Assembly: GCF_049310885.1 (NCBI RefSeq)
Contig: NZ_JBMDYO010000006.1
Span: 62,001-126,000 of the forward strand
Origin: CAYZJV01 sp049310885
GTDB lineage: Bacteria > Spirochaetota > Spirochaetia > Sphaerochaetales > Sphaerochaetaceae
DNA length: 64,000 bases
Reading direction: 5' to 3'
Numbering within the stretch: position 1 is the stretch's first letter; every line of letters starts with the position of its first letter. Under the pieces are notes generated by a model. The model was not told the DNA's origin. It saw only the letters and a list, made by a program, of their open reading frames with translations, and made no database searches. The position numbers were made by a program, and so were the translations under genes. Shown one piece after another: positions 18,010-26,990 of this stretch.

Positions 18010-18800
18010 GAGCATAACTCCCTCGGGTCTAGAGACCCACTATAAACCTCTCCATGGGCACAAACTACCCGTTTGCCTCCCCATTTCAGGTATTTTGTGC
18101 ATAAAGATTCTAAAATTTCTGGACGATTGTTAGTCTTGGAAATATGGCAGAAGTAGACCTGTGTCGGCACATCTGTCCGGCACGAATTCAATAATCCAAT
18201 TGCATCAGTATTGGAAAGATGCCCCGATTCTCCCCTAATCCGCTTTTTCAACCAGATGGGGTATGGTCCATTATCCAGCATAGGTTCATCATAATTCGCC
18301 TCTAGGAACAAGATATCGGCTTGCAATGCAAAGCGTGACATAATCTCATCGAGACGACCGGTATCAGTAAGTAAGGTAAATCTACGACCCCCCGATTCCA
18401 GATGAAACCCTACGGGAGAGGGACTGTCGTGGCTGGTGGGAAATGCGGTAATCGTGAAAGGGCCAATAGAAAAGGGCTCTAAGGAATCAAATAGGTACAA
18501 TTGTCCAGAGGGAATGCCCAACTTCTCCAACTCAGGAAAAGATCCTTCTACAATCTTCTTGTGTATATATATTGGTTTGCCCGTCTTCCTCGCAAAGACT
18601 CCAGCAGCCCTACAATGGTCAGGGTGGAGATGAGTAATACACAAAGCCTGTATCGCACCAAACTCCATAGAAGCCGACTCTGCCCGCTGTTGCAATTGGC
18701 GCACAGAAAAACCAGCATCAAACATCACTGCCGATTCTCCCGATTGGATCATATAACTGTTACCCGAAGATCCGCTTCCCAAGACACCGTAACGTATCAT
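18006..18800 (-). CDS. MBL-fold metallo-hydrolase (WalJ/YycJ-like)
   Basis: A 264-aa metallo-beta-lactamase-fold protein. The N-terminal GSGSSGNSYMI and the metal motif THLHPDHCRA (HxHxDH, about residues 57-66) are typical of the YycJ/WalJ group, whose members are proposed 5'-3' exonuclease-like or cell-wall-linked hydrolases. Further ligands are likely in PTSHDSPSPVGF and FLEANYD, with a late His in FCHISKTN. It overlaps both neighbours by 4 bp, so the three genes are co-translated. Its role is assigned by family only. Confidence 0.9.
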   Translation of the reverse strand: MIRYGVLGSGSSGNSYMIQSGESAVMFDAGFSVRQLQQRAESASMEFGAIQALCITHLHPDHCRAAGVFARKTGKPIYIHKKIVEGSFPELEKLGIPSGQLYLFDSLEPFSIGPFTITAFPTSHDSPSPVGFHLESGGRRFTLLTDTGRLDEIMSRFALQADILFLEANYDEPMLDNGPYPIWLKKRIRGESGHLSNTDAIGLLNSCRTDVPTQVYFCHISKTNNRPEILESLCTKYLKWGGKRVVCAHGEVYSGSLDPRELCS

Positions 18801-19135
18801 GCATGCTCCCGACTTGCTTCCAAAAAGTCGGTATCGACTCCCTGCACAACCCGCTGTCCCAATTTCAACAAAGGTGTCTTCAACAATTCGCTGTGGAGCA
18901 TCAACTCCTCCTCAGGATCATATTCCCGCCAGGAGTATCCACCCTTTTTATAGTATTTCGACTCTTCATCTATCAAAGATTCGGCATTCAGGGAGTTGAA
19001 CACCTTCGCCCACTCTCCATCGGAAAGAGATCGTTCCTCAAGATTGACAAATTGATAGGGAATCGAACGTTCCTTGCAATATCGCAGTGCTTTCCGGGTT
19101 TGTGTACACTTTTTGGTTCCTATGATCTGCAGCAC
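18797..19135 (-). CDS. ArsC/Spx-type thioredoxin-fold protein
   Basis: A 112-aa ArsC-family protein (arsenate reductase-like, YffB/Spx shape). It has the single redox cysteine in KKCTQTRKAL (Cys10) and the family's later LLKTPLLKLG segment with a cis-Pro in KTPLL. The second CxxC cysteine is replaced by Thr, as in ArsC (CxxxxRK). It starts with GTG at 19135 behind AGGAGAAG. Real arsenate reductase activity is doubtful without other ars genes. A thiol-redox role or a regulatory Spx-like role is equally possible. It is first in a unit with the MBL hydrolase (4-bp overlap). Confidence 0.8.
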   Translation of the reverse strand: MLQIIGTKKCTQTRKALRYCKERSIPYQFVNLEERSLSDGEWAKVFNSLNAESLIDEESKYYKKGGYSWREYDPEEELMLHSELLKTPLLKLGQRVVQGVDTDFLEASREHA

Positions 19136-19270
19136 ACGCTTCTCCTATAGTGGATACTATACTGGTTTGGCTGTGCAACGTCCAGTTGCCCGATGTAGCA
19201 TTAGGACCATACTTGGTTGACAAGAATATGCCAGGCATGGAATAGTTGCGCTATCACAAGGAGTCTCCCG

Positions 19271-20659
19271 ATGAATGACCGGATATCCCAATTGCTAAAA
19301 AGGGCCCCAAGCTCTGAACTTGTTGTTGTAGAGGGCTGGGTACGAACCAAAAGAGAGAGTAAGACCGTCTGTTTCCTTGAAGTCAATGATGGATCATGCC
19401 TTAAAGGATTGCAGGTTGTGATCGATCTTCAATCCTTTGACCAAAGTGAACTGCTTGCAAAGGTCACCACCGGTGCCGCTGTTTCTTGTACTGGTGAGTT
19501 GGTGGCCTCTCCAGGTGGAAACCAGGCAGTCGAATTGCAGGCAAGATCGATTGTCTTGCATGGTGAGGCGCCAGTAGATACCTATCCACTGCAAAAGAAA
19601 CGCCATACTTTGGAATACCTTCGGGAGATCGCCCACCTGCGACCGAGAACTAATATGATTGGTGCCGTGGCAAGAGTCAGGAACGAAGTCTCATACGCCG
19701 TACATTCATTTTTCCACGACCGCCAATTTTCCTATGTGCATACACCGATTATCAGCACAAGCGATGCAGAGGGTGCTGGGGAGATGTTCCAAGTCACCAC
19801 GTTCGATCTGGACAATATTCCTCGAACAGAGGAGGGTGCGGTAGATTATGCCAAGGACTTCTTCGGAAGAAAGGCCTCATTAACCGTCAGCGGACAGCTA
19901 GAGGGAGAGACTTACGCCATGGCCTTGAAAAACATCTACACGTTTGGACCTACCTTCCGTGCCGAGAACTCAAACACCAAACGTCATTTAAGCGAATTTT
20001 GGATGATTGAGCCGGAAATGGCATTCTGCACCCTTGAAGGGGACATGCAGGTAGCGGAGGATTTCCTCAAATATATTTTCGCCCACGTGCTCGACAATTG
20101 TTCCGAAGATATGGCCTTCTTTTCCCAATGGGTAGAAAAGGGTGTCGCTGACACACTAAGGAGTGTGGTCGAAAAACCATTTGTCCACATGACCTATACT
20201 GATGCGGTTGCAGAGTTGGAGAAAAACAATAAATCATTCGACTATCCTGTCCATTGGGGCAGTGACCTGCAGACAGAACATGAACGGTACCTCACAGAAG
20301 TGGTGTGCAAGGGGCCCGTAATCGTGACCGATTATCCGAAGGAGATAAAAGCCTTCTATATGAAACTCAATGATGATGGAAAAACCGTACGGGCAATGGA
20401 TGTCTTGGTTCCCAGACTTGGCGAGATTATCGGAGGCAGCGAGCGCGAAAGTCGTCTTGATGTACTTACCGAGAGGATGGTCTCCTTGAATCTCGATCCC
20501 GCGGACTACTGGTGGTATCTCGATCTCAGACGTTTCGGTAGTGTTCCTCATGCGGGTTTCGGACTCGGCTTCGATCGGGCTATCCAGTACATTACCGGAA
20601 TGCAGAATATTCGAGATGTCATTCCTTACCCACGGGCGGCAAAACAAGCCGACTTCTAG
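19271..20659 (+). CDS. asnS: Asparaginyl-tRNA synthetase
   Basis: A 462-aa class IIb synthetase for tRNA-Asn. The ATG at 19271 is preceded by AAGGAG; the frame extends upstream to 19217 without a ribosome-binding site. The N-terminal OB-fold anticodon domain (VEGWVRTKRESK) is followed by the catalytic domain. Motif 2 (FRAENSNTKRHLSEFWMIEP) has the Asn-type spelling rather than the Asp-type. Motif 3 is GFGLGFDRAIQYITG. The FRAENS/EFWMIEPE combination supports AsnRS over AspRS. Its presence suggests Asn-tRNA is charged directly. It converges with the LuxR-type gene with only 5 bp between stops. Confidence 0.96.
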   Translation: MNDRISQLLKRAPSSELVVVEGWVRTKRESKTVCFLEVNDGSCLKGLQVVIDLQSFDQSELLAKVTTGAAVSCTGELVASPGGNQAVELQARSIVLHGEAPVDTYPLQKKRHTLEYLREIAHLRPRTNMIGAVARVRNEVSYAVHSFFHDRQFSYVHTPIISTSDAEGAGEMFQVTTFDLDNIPRTEEGAVDYAKDFFGRKASLTVSGQLEGETYAMALKNIYTFGPTFRAENSNTKRHLSEFWMIEPEMAFCTLEGDMQVAEDFLKYIFAHVLDNCSEDMAFFSQWVEKGVADTLRSVVEKPFVHMTYTDAVAELEKNNKSFDYPVHWGSDLQTEHERYLTEVVCKGPVIVTDYPKEIKAFYMKLNDDGKTVRAMDVLVPRLGEIIGGSERESRLDVLTERMVSLNLDPADYWWYLDLRRFGSVPHAGFGLGFDRAIQYITGMQNIRDVIPYPRAAKQADF

Positions 20660-20664
20660 GATTT

Positions 20665-21270
20665 CTAGGGGAGCATGGAATTCAACACAGCATAGATAGC
20701 CAATTGCTGTAGCGACCGTGCTCCCGTTTTCATATAGAGATTTCTCTTATAGGTAATTACTGTGTGTTGTGATAAGCCCATTCCATAGGCTATCTGCTTT
20801 ACCGAATCTCCACAGGCAATCCTCTCGAGGACCTCCCTCTCCCGCATTGTTATAGGATGAGGGGATTTTTCCGATACTCCCATGAACAGTGGACTATGTT
20901 CATACACTGCATTGAGATTCAAAACACGTCCTATGGTTTGCATACAACCGGTGAGTATCGTTGTGATGACAGGTATTCCTTGTGGACTTTTCAAACCACT
21001 ACCTATGCGGACACTCGGAGACACAACCGCTACGATGGATTGACTTACCGCTTTTGCTATATGAGAGTCCTCCAAGTCACGATTGAAAGAATCCAGATCA
21101 TTTTTAGAGCAGATGATAGGTACCCATACCGAAATGGAATCTTCTTGCCTTATCTGTATAGGCGCTCCGTTTCCGAATACCATGGTCTCTATCGTGATTT
21201 GCCCACGAAAGAATGGGAGGAACCAATACCGGAATGTTTCCAATATAATCCTATTGCTAGCTGATATCAT
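20665..21270 (-). CDS. LuxR-family DNA-binding regulator with atypical N-terminus
   Basis: A protein of about 201 aa. The C-terminal 60 residues are a clear LuxR/NarL helix-turn-helix (ITMREREVLERIACGDSVKQ, then IAYGMGLSQHTVITYKRNL). The N-terminal 130 residues look like a poorly conserved receiver or sensor domain; I see no phosphoacceptor Asp in the usual place. The start is uncertain: ATG 21270 with AAGAAAG upstream, or GTG 21288 with GGGG directly adjacent. There is no sensor kinase gene in the window, so it is an orphan regulator. Its targets are unknown. Confidence 0.8.
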   Translation of the reverse strand: MISASNRIILETFRYWFLPFFRGQITIETMVFGNGAPIQIRQEDSISVWVPIICSKNDLDSFNRDLEDSHIAKAVSQSIVAVVSPSVRIGSGLKSPQGIPVITTILTGCMQTIGRVLNLNAVYEHSPLFMGVSEKSPHPITMREREVLERIACGDSVKQIAYGMGLSQHTVITYKRNLYMKTGARSLQQLAIYAVLNSMLP

Positions 21271-21324
21271 AAGGTGTCTTTCTTGCACACCCCATTAACG
21301 GAAACAAAGGTGATTCTGCTTCAG

Positions 21325-21849
21325 CTAATCGGTTCCACGAACCTTGAGCATCCGTGTCAGTTCCCTATCGAGTGCATTGGCGAACGCTTGGATATCGCGA
21401 GGCCCCATTGGTCTTGTCTTCTCAACAAACACTCCATACTCGCGCAATTCTGTCATAAGATTTCTCATAGATAGGCGTTCTTTAACTGTCTCCTTCGTAT
21501 AGGATCCCCCACGATCATCGATAACCACCATGCCGAGTTCAGCTAGTCGTGTAGCCAATGGTATATCACGGGTAATGGCAAGAGCTCCCTCTCCTCCGAG
21601 TTCCACCAATAGGTCATCGGCACTATCATCACCCTTCTCCACCACAATCATCTTGACTAGGGGAATACCATCAGGATCCAATAGACCTTTCTTCTCCAAT
21701 GCAACCACATCAGGCAATGGACGATCTGCTGCAAAAATGGAGGATACCCTCCTTTTAACCACAGCCTTGAGGATAATTGTTCTCAGCTGACGGGGACAGG
21801 AGTCCGCATCGACATACAAAGCTGCCAGGGGTGTCTTGTGTTCAACCAT
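21325..21849 (-). CDS. YaiI/YqxD family protein (UPF0178, DUF188)
   Basis: A 174-aa member of the YaiI/YqxD family. Its signature is visible at both ends: LYVDADSCPRQLRTII (Asp-rich N-terminal turn) and the VEKGDDSADDLLVE / ITRDIPLATRLAELG / VIDDRGGSYT series of acidic motifs. This acidic arrangement resembles PIN/NYN-type nuclease folds, but the family has no firmly assigned function. It is transcribed divergently from PPi-PFK and appears monocistronic. Length is normal. Confidence 0.9.
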   Translation of the reverse strand: MVEHKTPLAALYVDADSCPRQLRTIILKAVVKRRVSSIFAADRPLPDVVALEKKGLLDPDGIPLVKMIVVEKGDDSADDLLVELGGEGALAITRDIPLATRLAELGMVVIDDRGGSYTKETVKERLSMRNLMTELREYGVFVEKTRPMGPRDIQAFANALDRELTRMLKVRGTD

Positions 21850-21912
21850 GCGACTACCTTACCGGTCTTACCTTCATACGTCAATCCACAGGAGCCAAAC
21901 CGATGGGTGCTC

Positions 21913-21977
21913 TTGAATCTCGTTGCGTAAAAATTATATAATTTTGGGACATACCTATCCTTAACCTACCATAGGAG
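21913..21977 (+). promoter_or_regulatory. Promoter and ribosome-binding site of PPi-PFK
   Basis: -35 TTGAAT (21913-21918), an 18-bp spacer, a consensus -10 TATAAT (21937-21942). AGGAG at 21973-21977 lies 7 bp before the ATG at 21985. Confidence 0.6.
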
Positions 21978-21984
21978 TGCATCG

Positions 21985-23640
21985 ATGGAACAATCACCAT
22001 TACAAAAAGCGCGTTATGCGTACCAGCCAAAGCTTCCCGGAATCCTTCGCGAGAAGATCACCTCCCTTGAGATCGTAAAGGGAGAGAAGACTGCTTCTGC
22101 TACTGACCAACAGGATATCAAGAGCCTGTTTCCCCATACGTACGGTCTTCCAAGAGTTTCCTTCGCAAAGGGTGACAGTAATGCTACCACCAAAAAAATC
22201 AATGTTGGTGTTGTGCTCTCAGGAGGACAAGCTCCCGGTGGACATAACGTCATAAGCGGTCTCTACGATGCTATCAAGGGAGCCAACAAAGATTCCAAAC
22301 TTATTGGGTTCCTTGGAGGACCATCCGGTATACTCAATGACGAGACACTGGAATTCACCGATGAATTCATCGACGGTTACCGCAACACCGGAGGATTCGA
22401 TATTATCGGAAGCGGTAGGACCAAGTTGGAAAGCAAGGAACAATTCGCCATATGTGCTAAAGTGTGCCATAAACACGATATCAGTGCATTGGTGATAATC
22501 GGCGGAGATGATTCCAACACAAACGCGGCAGTCCTCGCGGAATACTTTTTGCAGACCGATGCAGGAATATCTGTCGTCGGTTGTCCAAAAACTATCGATG
22601 GCGATCTGAAGAACGAATTTATTGAGATTTCCTTTGGATTCGATACTGCCACAAAAACCTATAGTGAGTTGATCGGAAACCTGATGCGTGATGCCAATAG
22701 TTCCAAGAAATATTGGCACTTCATTAAATTAATGGGACGCAGCGCCAGTCATATCGCTTTGGAATGTGCCTTACGAACCCAACCCAATGCCTGTCTAATC
22801 AGTGAAGAGATCGAGGCAAATGCAAGCAGTTTGGAGGAAGTTGTCGATTACTTGGTCAATATCATAGCTAAGCGAGCGGACAATGGACTCGATTACGGAA
22901 TCATCTTGATTCCCGAAGGTGTTGTGGAATTCATCCCAGAAGTCAAAGCCTTGATTGCTGAGCTGAATACACTTCTGGCAAAAGAGACCTCCGCTTACGG
23001 CGATCTGAAGACATGGAATGAACAGTATGCATTTGTAGCCGACCGATTGGGAGACGCTACAAAGGCAGCATTCTCATCGTTACCAGTCGACATCCAGAAA
23101 CAACTTCTTATGGATAGAGATCCTCATGGAAATGTTCAAGTCTCCCGTATCGAGACTGAAAAGATGCTTATCCAGATGGTCGATGCAAAACTTGCAAAGT
23201 TGAAAAAAGAGGGTACCTACAAGGGCAAGTTCACTGGTTTGAATCATTTCTTCGGTTATGAAGGCCGCTGTGCGTTCCCCTCGAATTTCGATGCGGACTA
23301 TTGCTATAGCCTTGGTTACAATGCATATCTGCTCTTGGCTAACGATTGCAGTGGATATATCTCATCGGTTACCAACCTTACCGCTCCGGCGAATGAATGG
23401 AAGGCGGGAGGATTCCCCATTACGATGATGATGAACATGGAAAAGCGACATGGGGAGATGAAACCGGTAATCAAGAAAGCCCTCGTAGAACTCGACGGTG
23501 CTCCTTTCCGTTATTTCGCTTCCCACAGAGACACATGGGCAGAAGAGACATCTTTCCTCTTCCCTGGAGCTATTCAGTACTTCGGCCCTTCCGAAGTATG
23601 CGATCTTACCACAAAGACGCTAGTTCTTGAGCAAGAGTAG
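21985..23640 (+). CDS. pfp: Diphosphate--fructose-6-phosphate 1-phosphotransferase
   Basis: A 551-aa PPi-dependent phosphofructokinase of the long clade (plant-beta/Borrelia type). It reversibly phosphorylates fructose-6-phosphate with pyrophosphate in glycolysis. The donor-site signature GGDDSNTNA has Asp where ATP-dependent enzymes have Gly, and PKTIDGDLKN carries the Lys typical of PPi enzymes. Also visible are GVVLSGGQAPGGHNVISG, GFDTATKTYSELIGN, MGRSASHIALECALR and GYEGRCAFPS. A strong promoter and a strong terminator frame it as a single, well-expressed gene. Using PPi instead of ATP saves energy in fermenters and is typical of spirochaetes. Confidence 0.96.
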   Translation: MEQSPLQKARYAYQPKLPGILREKITSLEIVKGEKTASATDQQDIKSLFPHTYGLPRVSFAKGDSNATTKKINVGVVLSGGQAPGGHNVISGLYDAIKGANKDSKLIGFLGGPSGILNDETLEFTDEFIDGYRNTGGFDIIGSGRTKLESKEQFAICAKVCHKHDISALVIIGGDDSNTNAAVLAEYFLQTDAGISVVGCPKTIDGDLKNEFIEISFGFDTATKTYSELIGNLMRDANSSKKYWHFIKLMGRSASHIALECALRTQPNACLISEEIEANASSLEEVVDYLVNIIAKRADNGLDYGIILIPEGVVEFIPEVKALIAELNTLLAKETSAYGDLKTWNEQYAFVADRLGDATKAAFSSLPVDIQKQLLMDRDPHGNVQVSRIETEKMLIQMVDAKLAKLKKEGTYKGKFTGLNHFFGYEGRCAFPSNFDADYCYSLGYNAYLLLANDCSGYISSVTNLTAPANEWKAGGFPITMMMNMEKRHGEMKPVIKKALVELDGAPFRYFASHRDTWAEETSFLFPGAIQYFGPSEVCDLTTKTLVLEQE

Positions 23641-23663
23641 CTTCAAACACGTGTTTAATATCG

Positions 23664-23704
23664 ACCTCCGTAGGATATAAGTCTATTCTGCGGAGGTTTT
23701 TTTT
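23664..23704 (+). terminator. PPi-PFK terminator
   Basis: The stem ACCTCCG (23664-23670) pairs with CGGAGGT (23691-23697), followed by eight T. Confidence 0.88.
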
Positions 23705-23779
23705 CGGATAATATCTATTTGATAAAATTTTATCGCTTTACGATGAAGTTGGTGCTACCATATTCCTAGGGGGAATACT

Positions 23780-24529
23780 ATGGAACTATATCAAAAGATC
23801 TTTTCCGTATTCGCCGAAGAGGCAGACCGTAGCTTAATCGATGAGATCCATATGGGTTTAGGCTACACAATGGTAACTTTACAGGACGGCAGAAGTGGTA
23901 TATGTGTCACCTGGTGCGACCAGAGTCGGGCGTATATGGTAAATACCGACCCAAATGATTATGAAGGGCGTTCGGCATTACAGTTGCTTCGACATATCAA
24001 GGATGGAGAGCATCCATTCAGTAGAATGATGGCTATAGCCTTGGTAAATGCGTTGAATCAACGATTCGCCGCCAGCCTTCCTGAGACACCGCATGATTGG
24101 GCTAAGAGGCTTGATCTGGGAGAAGGGGCTGCAGTTGCCATGATCGGACATTTCTCTCCGGTATCAATGCGATTCGAGGAGATTGGAAGCACGGTCAGGA
24201 TATTGGATCTTGGAAGAAACATCGGAGATCCAGATCAGTTCTATCCTTGGGCAATCAAGGAAGCCGACCTTCTTGCGGTCACTGCAACCAGCTTGGTGAA
24301 CGGTACACTAGAACAGATTCTCGACAGATTCAAGGAGAGAACTCTCCCGGTATTGTTGATGGGACCGTCAACCATTCTCCATCCCGAGGTCTATGAAGAC
24401 TTGCCGATCAATTATCTTGCAGGAAGTGCTGTCGTTGCAAAAAACGATATGCTAAAGGCCGTACGGAATGGACGAGGGACTCTGGATATCCATCACCAGG
24501 CAAAAAAGGTCTACCTGAATCTCGGATAG
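23780..24529 (+). CDS. DUF4213/DUF364 (Rossmann-like) domain protein
   Basis: A 249-aa protein with the layout of DUF4213-DUF364 proteins, described as putative heavy-metal chelation or Rossmann-like proteins. It has an N-terminal alpha/beta part (HMGLGYTMVTLQDGRSGICV), then VAMIGHFSPV and later VTATSLVNGTLEQIL and LMGPSTILHPEVY. Related proteins often sit beside ABC importers for metals or cobalamin, but none is adjacent here. No catalytic residues can be named. GGGGGA precedes the ATG. A 14-bp perfect palindrome (GATAAAATTTTATC, 23721-23734) lies in its upstream region. Confidence 0.75.
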   Translation: MELYQKIFSVFAEEADRSLIDEIHMGLGYTMVTLQDGRSGICVTWCDQSRAYMVNTDPNDYEGRSALQLLRHIKDGEHPFSRMMAIALVNALNQRFAASLPETPHDWAKRLDLGEGAAVAMIGHFSPVSMRFEEIGSTVRILDLGRNIGDPDQFYPWAIKEADLLAVTATSLVNGTLEQILDRFKERTLPVLLMGPSTILHPEVYEDLPINYLAGSAVVAKNDMLKAVRNGRGTLDIHHQAKKVYLNLG

Positions 24530-24628
24530 CGAACAGATTTTTTATTCAGACATCTCGACATCTTCACTTTCTTGTCCTTCGACCAATCCGCTCCAAGCTC
24601 ATCCATGCGTTTATGTTGTTACAGAACT

Positions 24629-25792
24629 CTAGTTCGATGCGATATCGATGATTTGGTCCCAAAGCAAAAGATGATCTGTTCTTTCAGCAGAGAGCTTGGG
24701 TACGGAATAGAGTTTCTGCAGGAACATCATTGCAGCCCCTTTGGCCGCTGAATGGGGGTCGAAATGCTCTACATCCAAGATACAACCAATCCTTTCTAAG
24801 GCTCCCAAGAATTGGGGAACCTCCTCCTCTAATACCGTGATGAATCCCGTATAACCGGCAAACGGCTCACCTTGGATAAAACACTTCTGTGGATCCAGTG
24901 TCGAAACCACTGGAACAAGGGAGGAAAAGAAATCCTTTATAAACAGCCGATAACCGACTGGGTTCTTCGCGATATGCGAATAGAGATCACCTGGTAGCCC
25001 ACTTTGACCTTCAAGTCCAGTCCTCCAGGAATTGGTAACCATCTCACCTGCATTCCAATTATGTCCAGCATATACCCGATTTTGGATAGCGATTCCTATA
25101 CCTATTCCCAGACTATCGCTTTTTACGTATCCCTTTCCCGGCTCATGGTAGACTCCGAAAATACACAGAAAATCCTCCAACTGTTCTTTTCTATGGATTC
25201 CCAACTGTAACCACGTATAACAATTGGCATCATTGTCTACCAAGATGGGAAAGGAGAGCCTACTCGCCAGGTTTTCTCCCAGTGGATAGTCGTGAATATC
25301 GAGAGGAAGAGAATGAATGATAATACCCGCAGAAGAGTCTACCGCACCAGGTACACTAAGACAGAGAGCCAATATCGGCCTACGGAGTCGTTCCAGAACC
25401 CTACCTGCCGTTTTTAGTATTCCGAGAACAACCTTAGCCAGGTCGATCTTCGAAAAATTTCCTGAATGGGTATGCAGGACATTCCCAACGATATCCATCA
25501 CTACGAGATGGAATACGCCCGGTTGTAAATCAATACCAATAACACAGCCAAATTGGGCATTCAACTGCAAGCCGACTCTGCGACGACCACCTTTATCACT
25601 TCCCGCCAGCAATTGCCCTTCATAGAGTACCTGTGATTCTATCAATGAACTGACGATATTGGTAACCGTGGAACGATAAAGTCCCAACATATCGGCAATT
25701 TCGACCCGACTGATACCTGGATTCTGCCAGATAGTTCTGGTTATAAGCGCGGTATTAGCGTTCCTTTGGTATTTGTTATTGTTGATTCCCAT
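24629..25792 (-). CDS. ROK-family transcriptional regulator (zinc cysteines absent)
   Basis: A 387-aa ROK-family protein. An N-terminal winged helix (about residues 13-70, with ISRVEIADMLGLYRSTVTN as the recognition helix region) is joined to a sugar-kinase-like ROK domain (VIGIDLQPGVFHLVVMD, LSVPGAVDSSAG, VDNDANCYTWLQLG). The usual ROK zinc motif CxCGxxGC is missing; that place holds an LEGQSGLPG segment. It therefore probably acts as a ligand-responsive repressor rather than a kinase. It is the last gene of the ligase-yhbY-ADH unit and may regulate it. The palindrome at 29107-29129 is a candidate site. Confidence 0.85.
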   Translation of the reverse strand: MGINNNKYQRNANTALITRTIWQNPGISRVEIADMLGLYRSTVTNIVSSLIESQVLYEGQLLAGSDKGGRRRVGLQLNAQFGCVIGIDLQPGVFHLVVMDIVGNVLHTHSGNFSKIDLAKVVLGILKTAGRVLERLRRPILALCLSVPGAVDSSAGIIIHSLPLDIHDYPLGENLASRLSFPILVDNDANCYTWLQLGIHRKEQLEDFLCIFGVYHEPGKGYVKSDSLGIGIGIAIQNRVYAGHNWNAGEMVTNSWRTGLEGQSGLPGDLYSHIAKNPVGYRLFIKDFFSSLVPVVSTLDPQKCFIQGEPFAGYTGFITVLEEEVPQFLGALERIGCILDVEHFDPHSAAKGAAMMFLQKLYSVPKLSAERTDHLLLWDQIIDIASN

Positions 25793-25814
25793 AGGCTTTC
25801 AACACATCATACCA

Positions 25815-26987
25815 TCAAAGAAGTGCTTCAAGTAGGGAAATCGTTTGTTCTTGTGTTAATTTCACGGGGGAATTCCGACTGGCATCCTTCGATCCAATAG
25901 CGACCAGCTCTTCTTTAGTGAAACCATAATCACGCAGTGGTGGCAATTTTGCCAAACGCACCATTTGAGCCATATGTTCAATAACCCCTTCAGGTCCATC
26001 GACATGCCACAAGGCTGCTATCTTGGTCAACTTCTGTAAAAAGCTACTGTCCTGACCATGCTCCTTTGCAGCCAATACCATAGCTTTGTGGATAGGAACG
26101 ATGAGGTTACCGCAGATCACCCCATGGGGAATACTATGGAGACCACCGATCGGTCCTGCAAAGCCATGGACATAGCCGAGACCTGCATTGGCTATCGCAA
26201 CTCCAGATATATATGCTGCATACGCCATATCGGAACGTGCATCGAGATCATCCAGATTACCTTCCAACAATTTTGGTAAGGCATTACCAACCAAAGCAAT
26301 AGCTTCCAATGCAAGCGAGTCTATGAATGTATTCGATTTCACCGATACATAGGCCTCTAGGAGTTGGGTGAGTGCATCTAAGGCAGATGCCGCTGTTACT
26401 GTTTGTGGTACGGTAATGGCCAGTGAAGGATCCACTACCACCAGATCAGGGATATAGGAATCGTGACGCAACGATTTCTTGAAGCCATTCGGTCCTACTT
26501 GGGCTATTACTGCATTCTTTGTTGCTTCGCTTCCAGTACCAGCAGTAGTAGGAACGGCAAATAGAGGCAATCGACCGGGTGGAGGGGTAAGATCACCCAC
26601 TCCTTCTAGGAAACGCTTTACAGAAATTCTTTCTGTTGTTCTAGCAAGATACTTCGCCATGACTGCAACAGCTTTGGCACTATCAAGGGCACTTCCTCCC
26701 CCTACGCCGACTACAACATCACAACCATCGGAGAGGCAGCTATGTGATAATTCATCGATAGAACCAACCGAGGGCTCCCCTGAGACAGGATATGTGAGTA
26801 CGGAGACTTCGCAATCCTTACACTGTTGGAGAAATGCACTGCATCGACTCCCCTGTAAAAAGGTCTTGCTGGCTACCAACGCAACAGTATGATACCCCAA
26901 TTTAGCAAGATGTGAGGCCAGATCATCGAATACACCTGCACCAAAAGAGAGTGAACCGGTTGCAGCAATAGAGAAACGGGCATCCAT
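25815..26987 (-). CDS. Iron-type (group III) alcohol dehydrogenase
   Basis: A 390-aa Fe-ADH-family oxidoreductase. The nucleotide-binding loop GVGGGSALDSAKA is at about residues 95-107. PTTAGTGSEATKNAV follows, and the metal region is ALDALTQLLEAYVS, with later His in GYVHGFAGPIGG and IPHGV. In FucO-type enzymes the metal is held by Asp-His-His-His. Here the second ligand position (DALTH) is Gln, so metal identity or activity may differ. The substrate cannot be predicted; the neighbours (acyl-CoA ligase and ROK regulator) hint at carbon or lipid metabolism. It is 3 bp from yhbY in the same unit. Confidence 0.9.
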   Translation of the reverse strand: MDARFSIAATGSLSFGAGVFDDLASHLAKLGYHTVALVASKTFLQGSRCSAFLQQCKDCEVSVLTYPVSGEPSVGSIDELSHSCLSDGCDVVVGVGGGSALDSAKAVAVMAKYLARTTERISVKRFLEGVGDLTPPPGRLPLFAVPTTAGTGSEATKNAVIAQVGPNGFKKSLRHDSYIPDLVVVDPSLAITVPQTVTAASALDALTQLLEAYVSVKSNTFIDSLALEAIALVGNALPKLLEGNLDDLDARSDMAYAAYISGVAIANAGLGYVHGFAGPIGGLHSIPHGVICGNLIVPIHKAMVLAAKEHGQDSSFLQKLTKIAALWHVDGPEGVIEHMAQMVRLAKLPPLRDYGFTKEELVAIGSKDASRNSPVKLTQEQTISLLEALL

Positions 26988-26990
26988 AAT

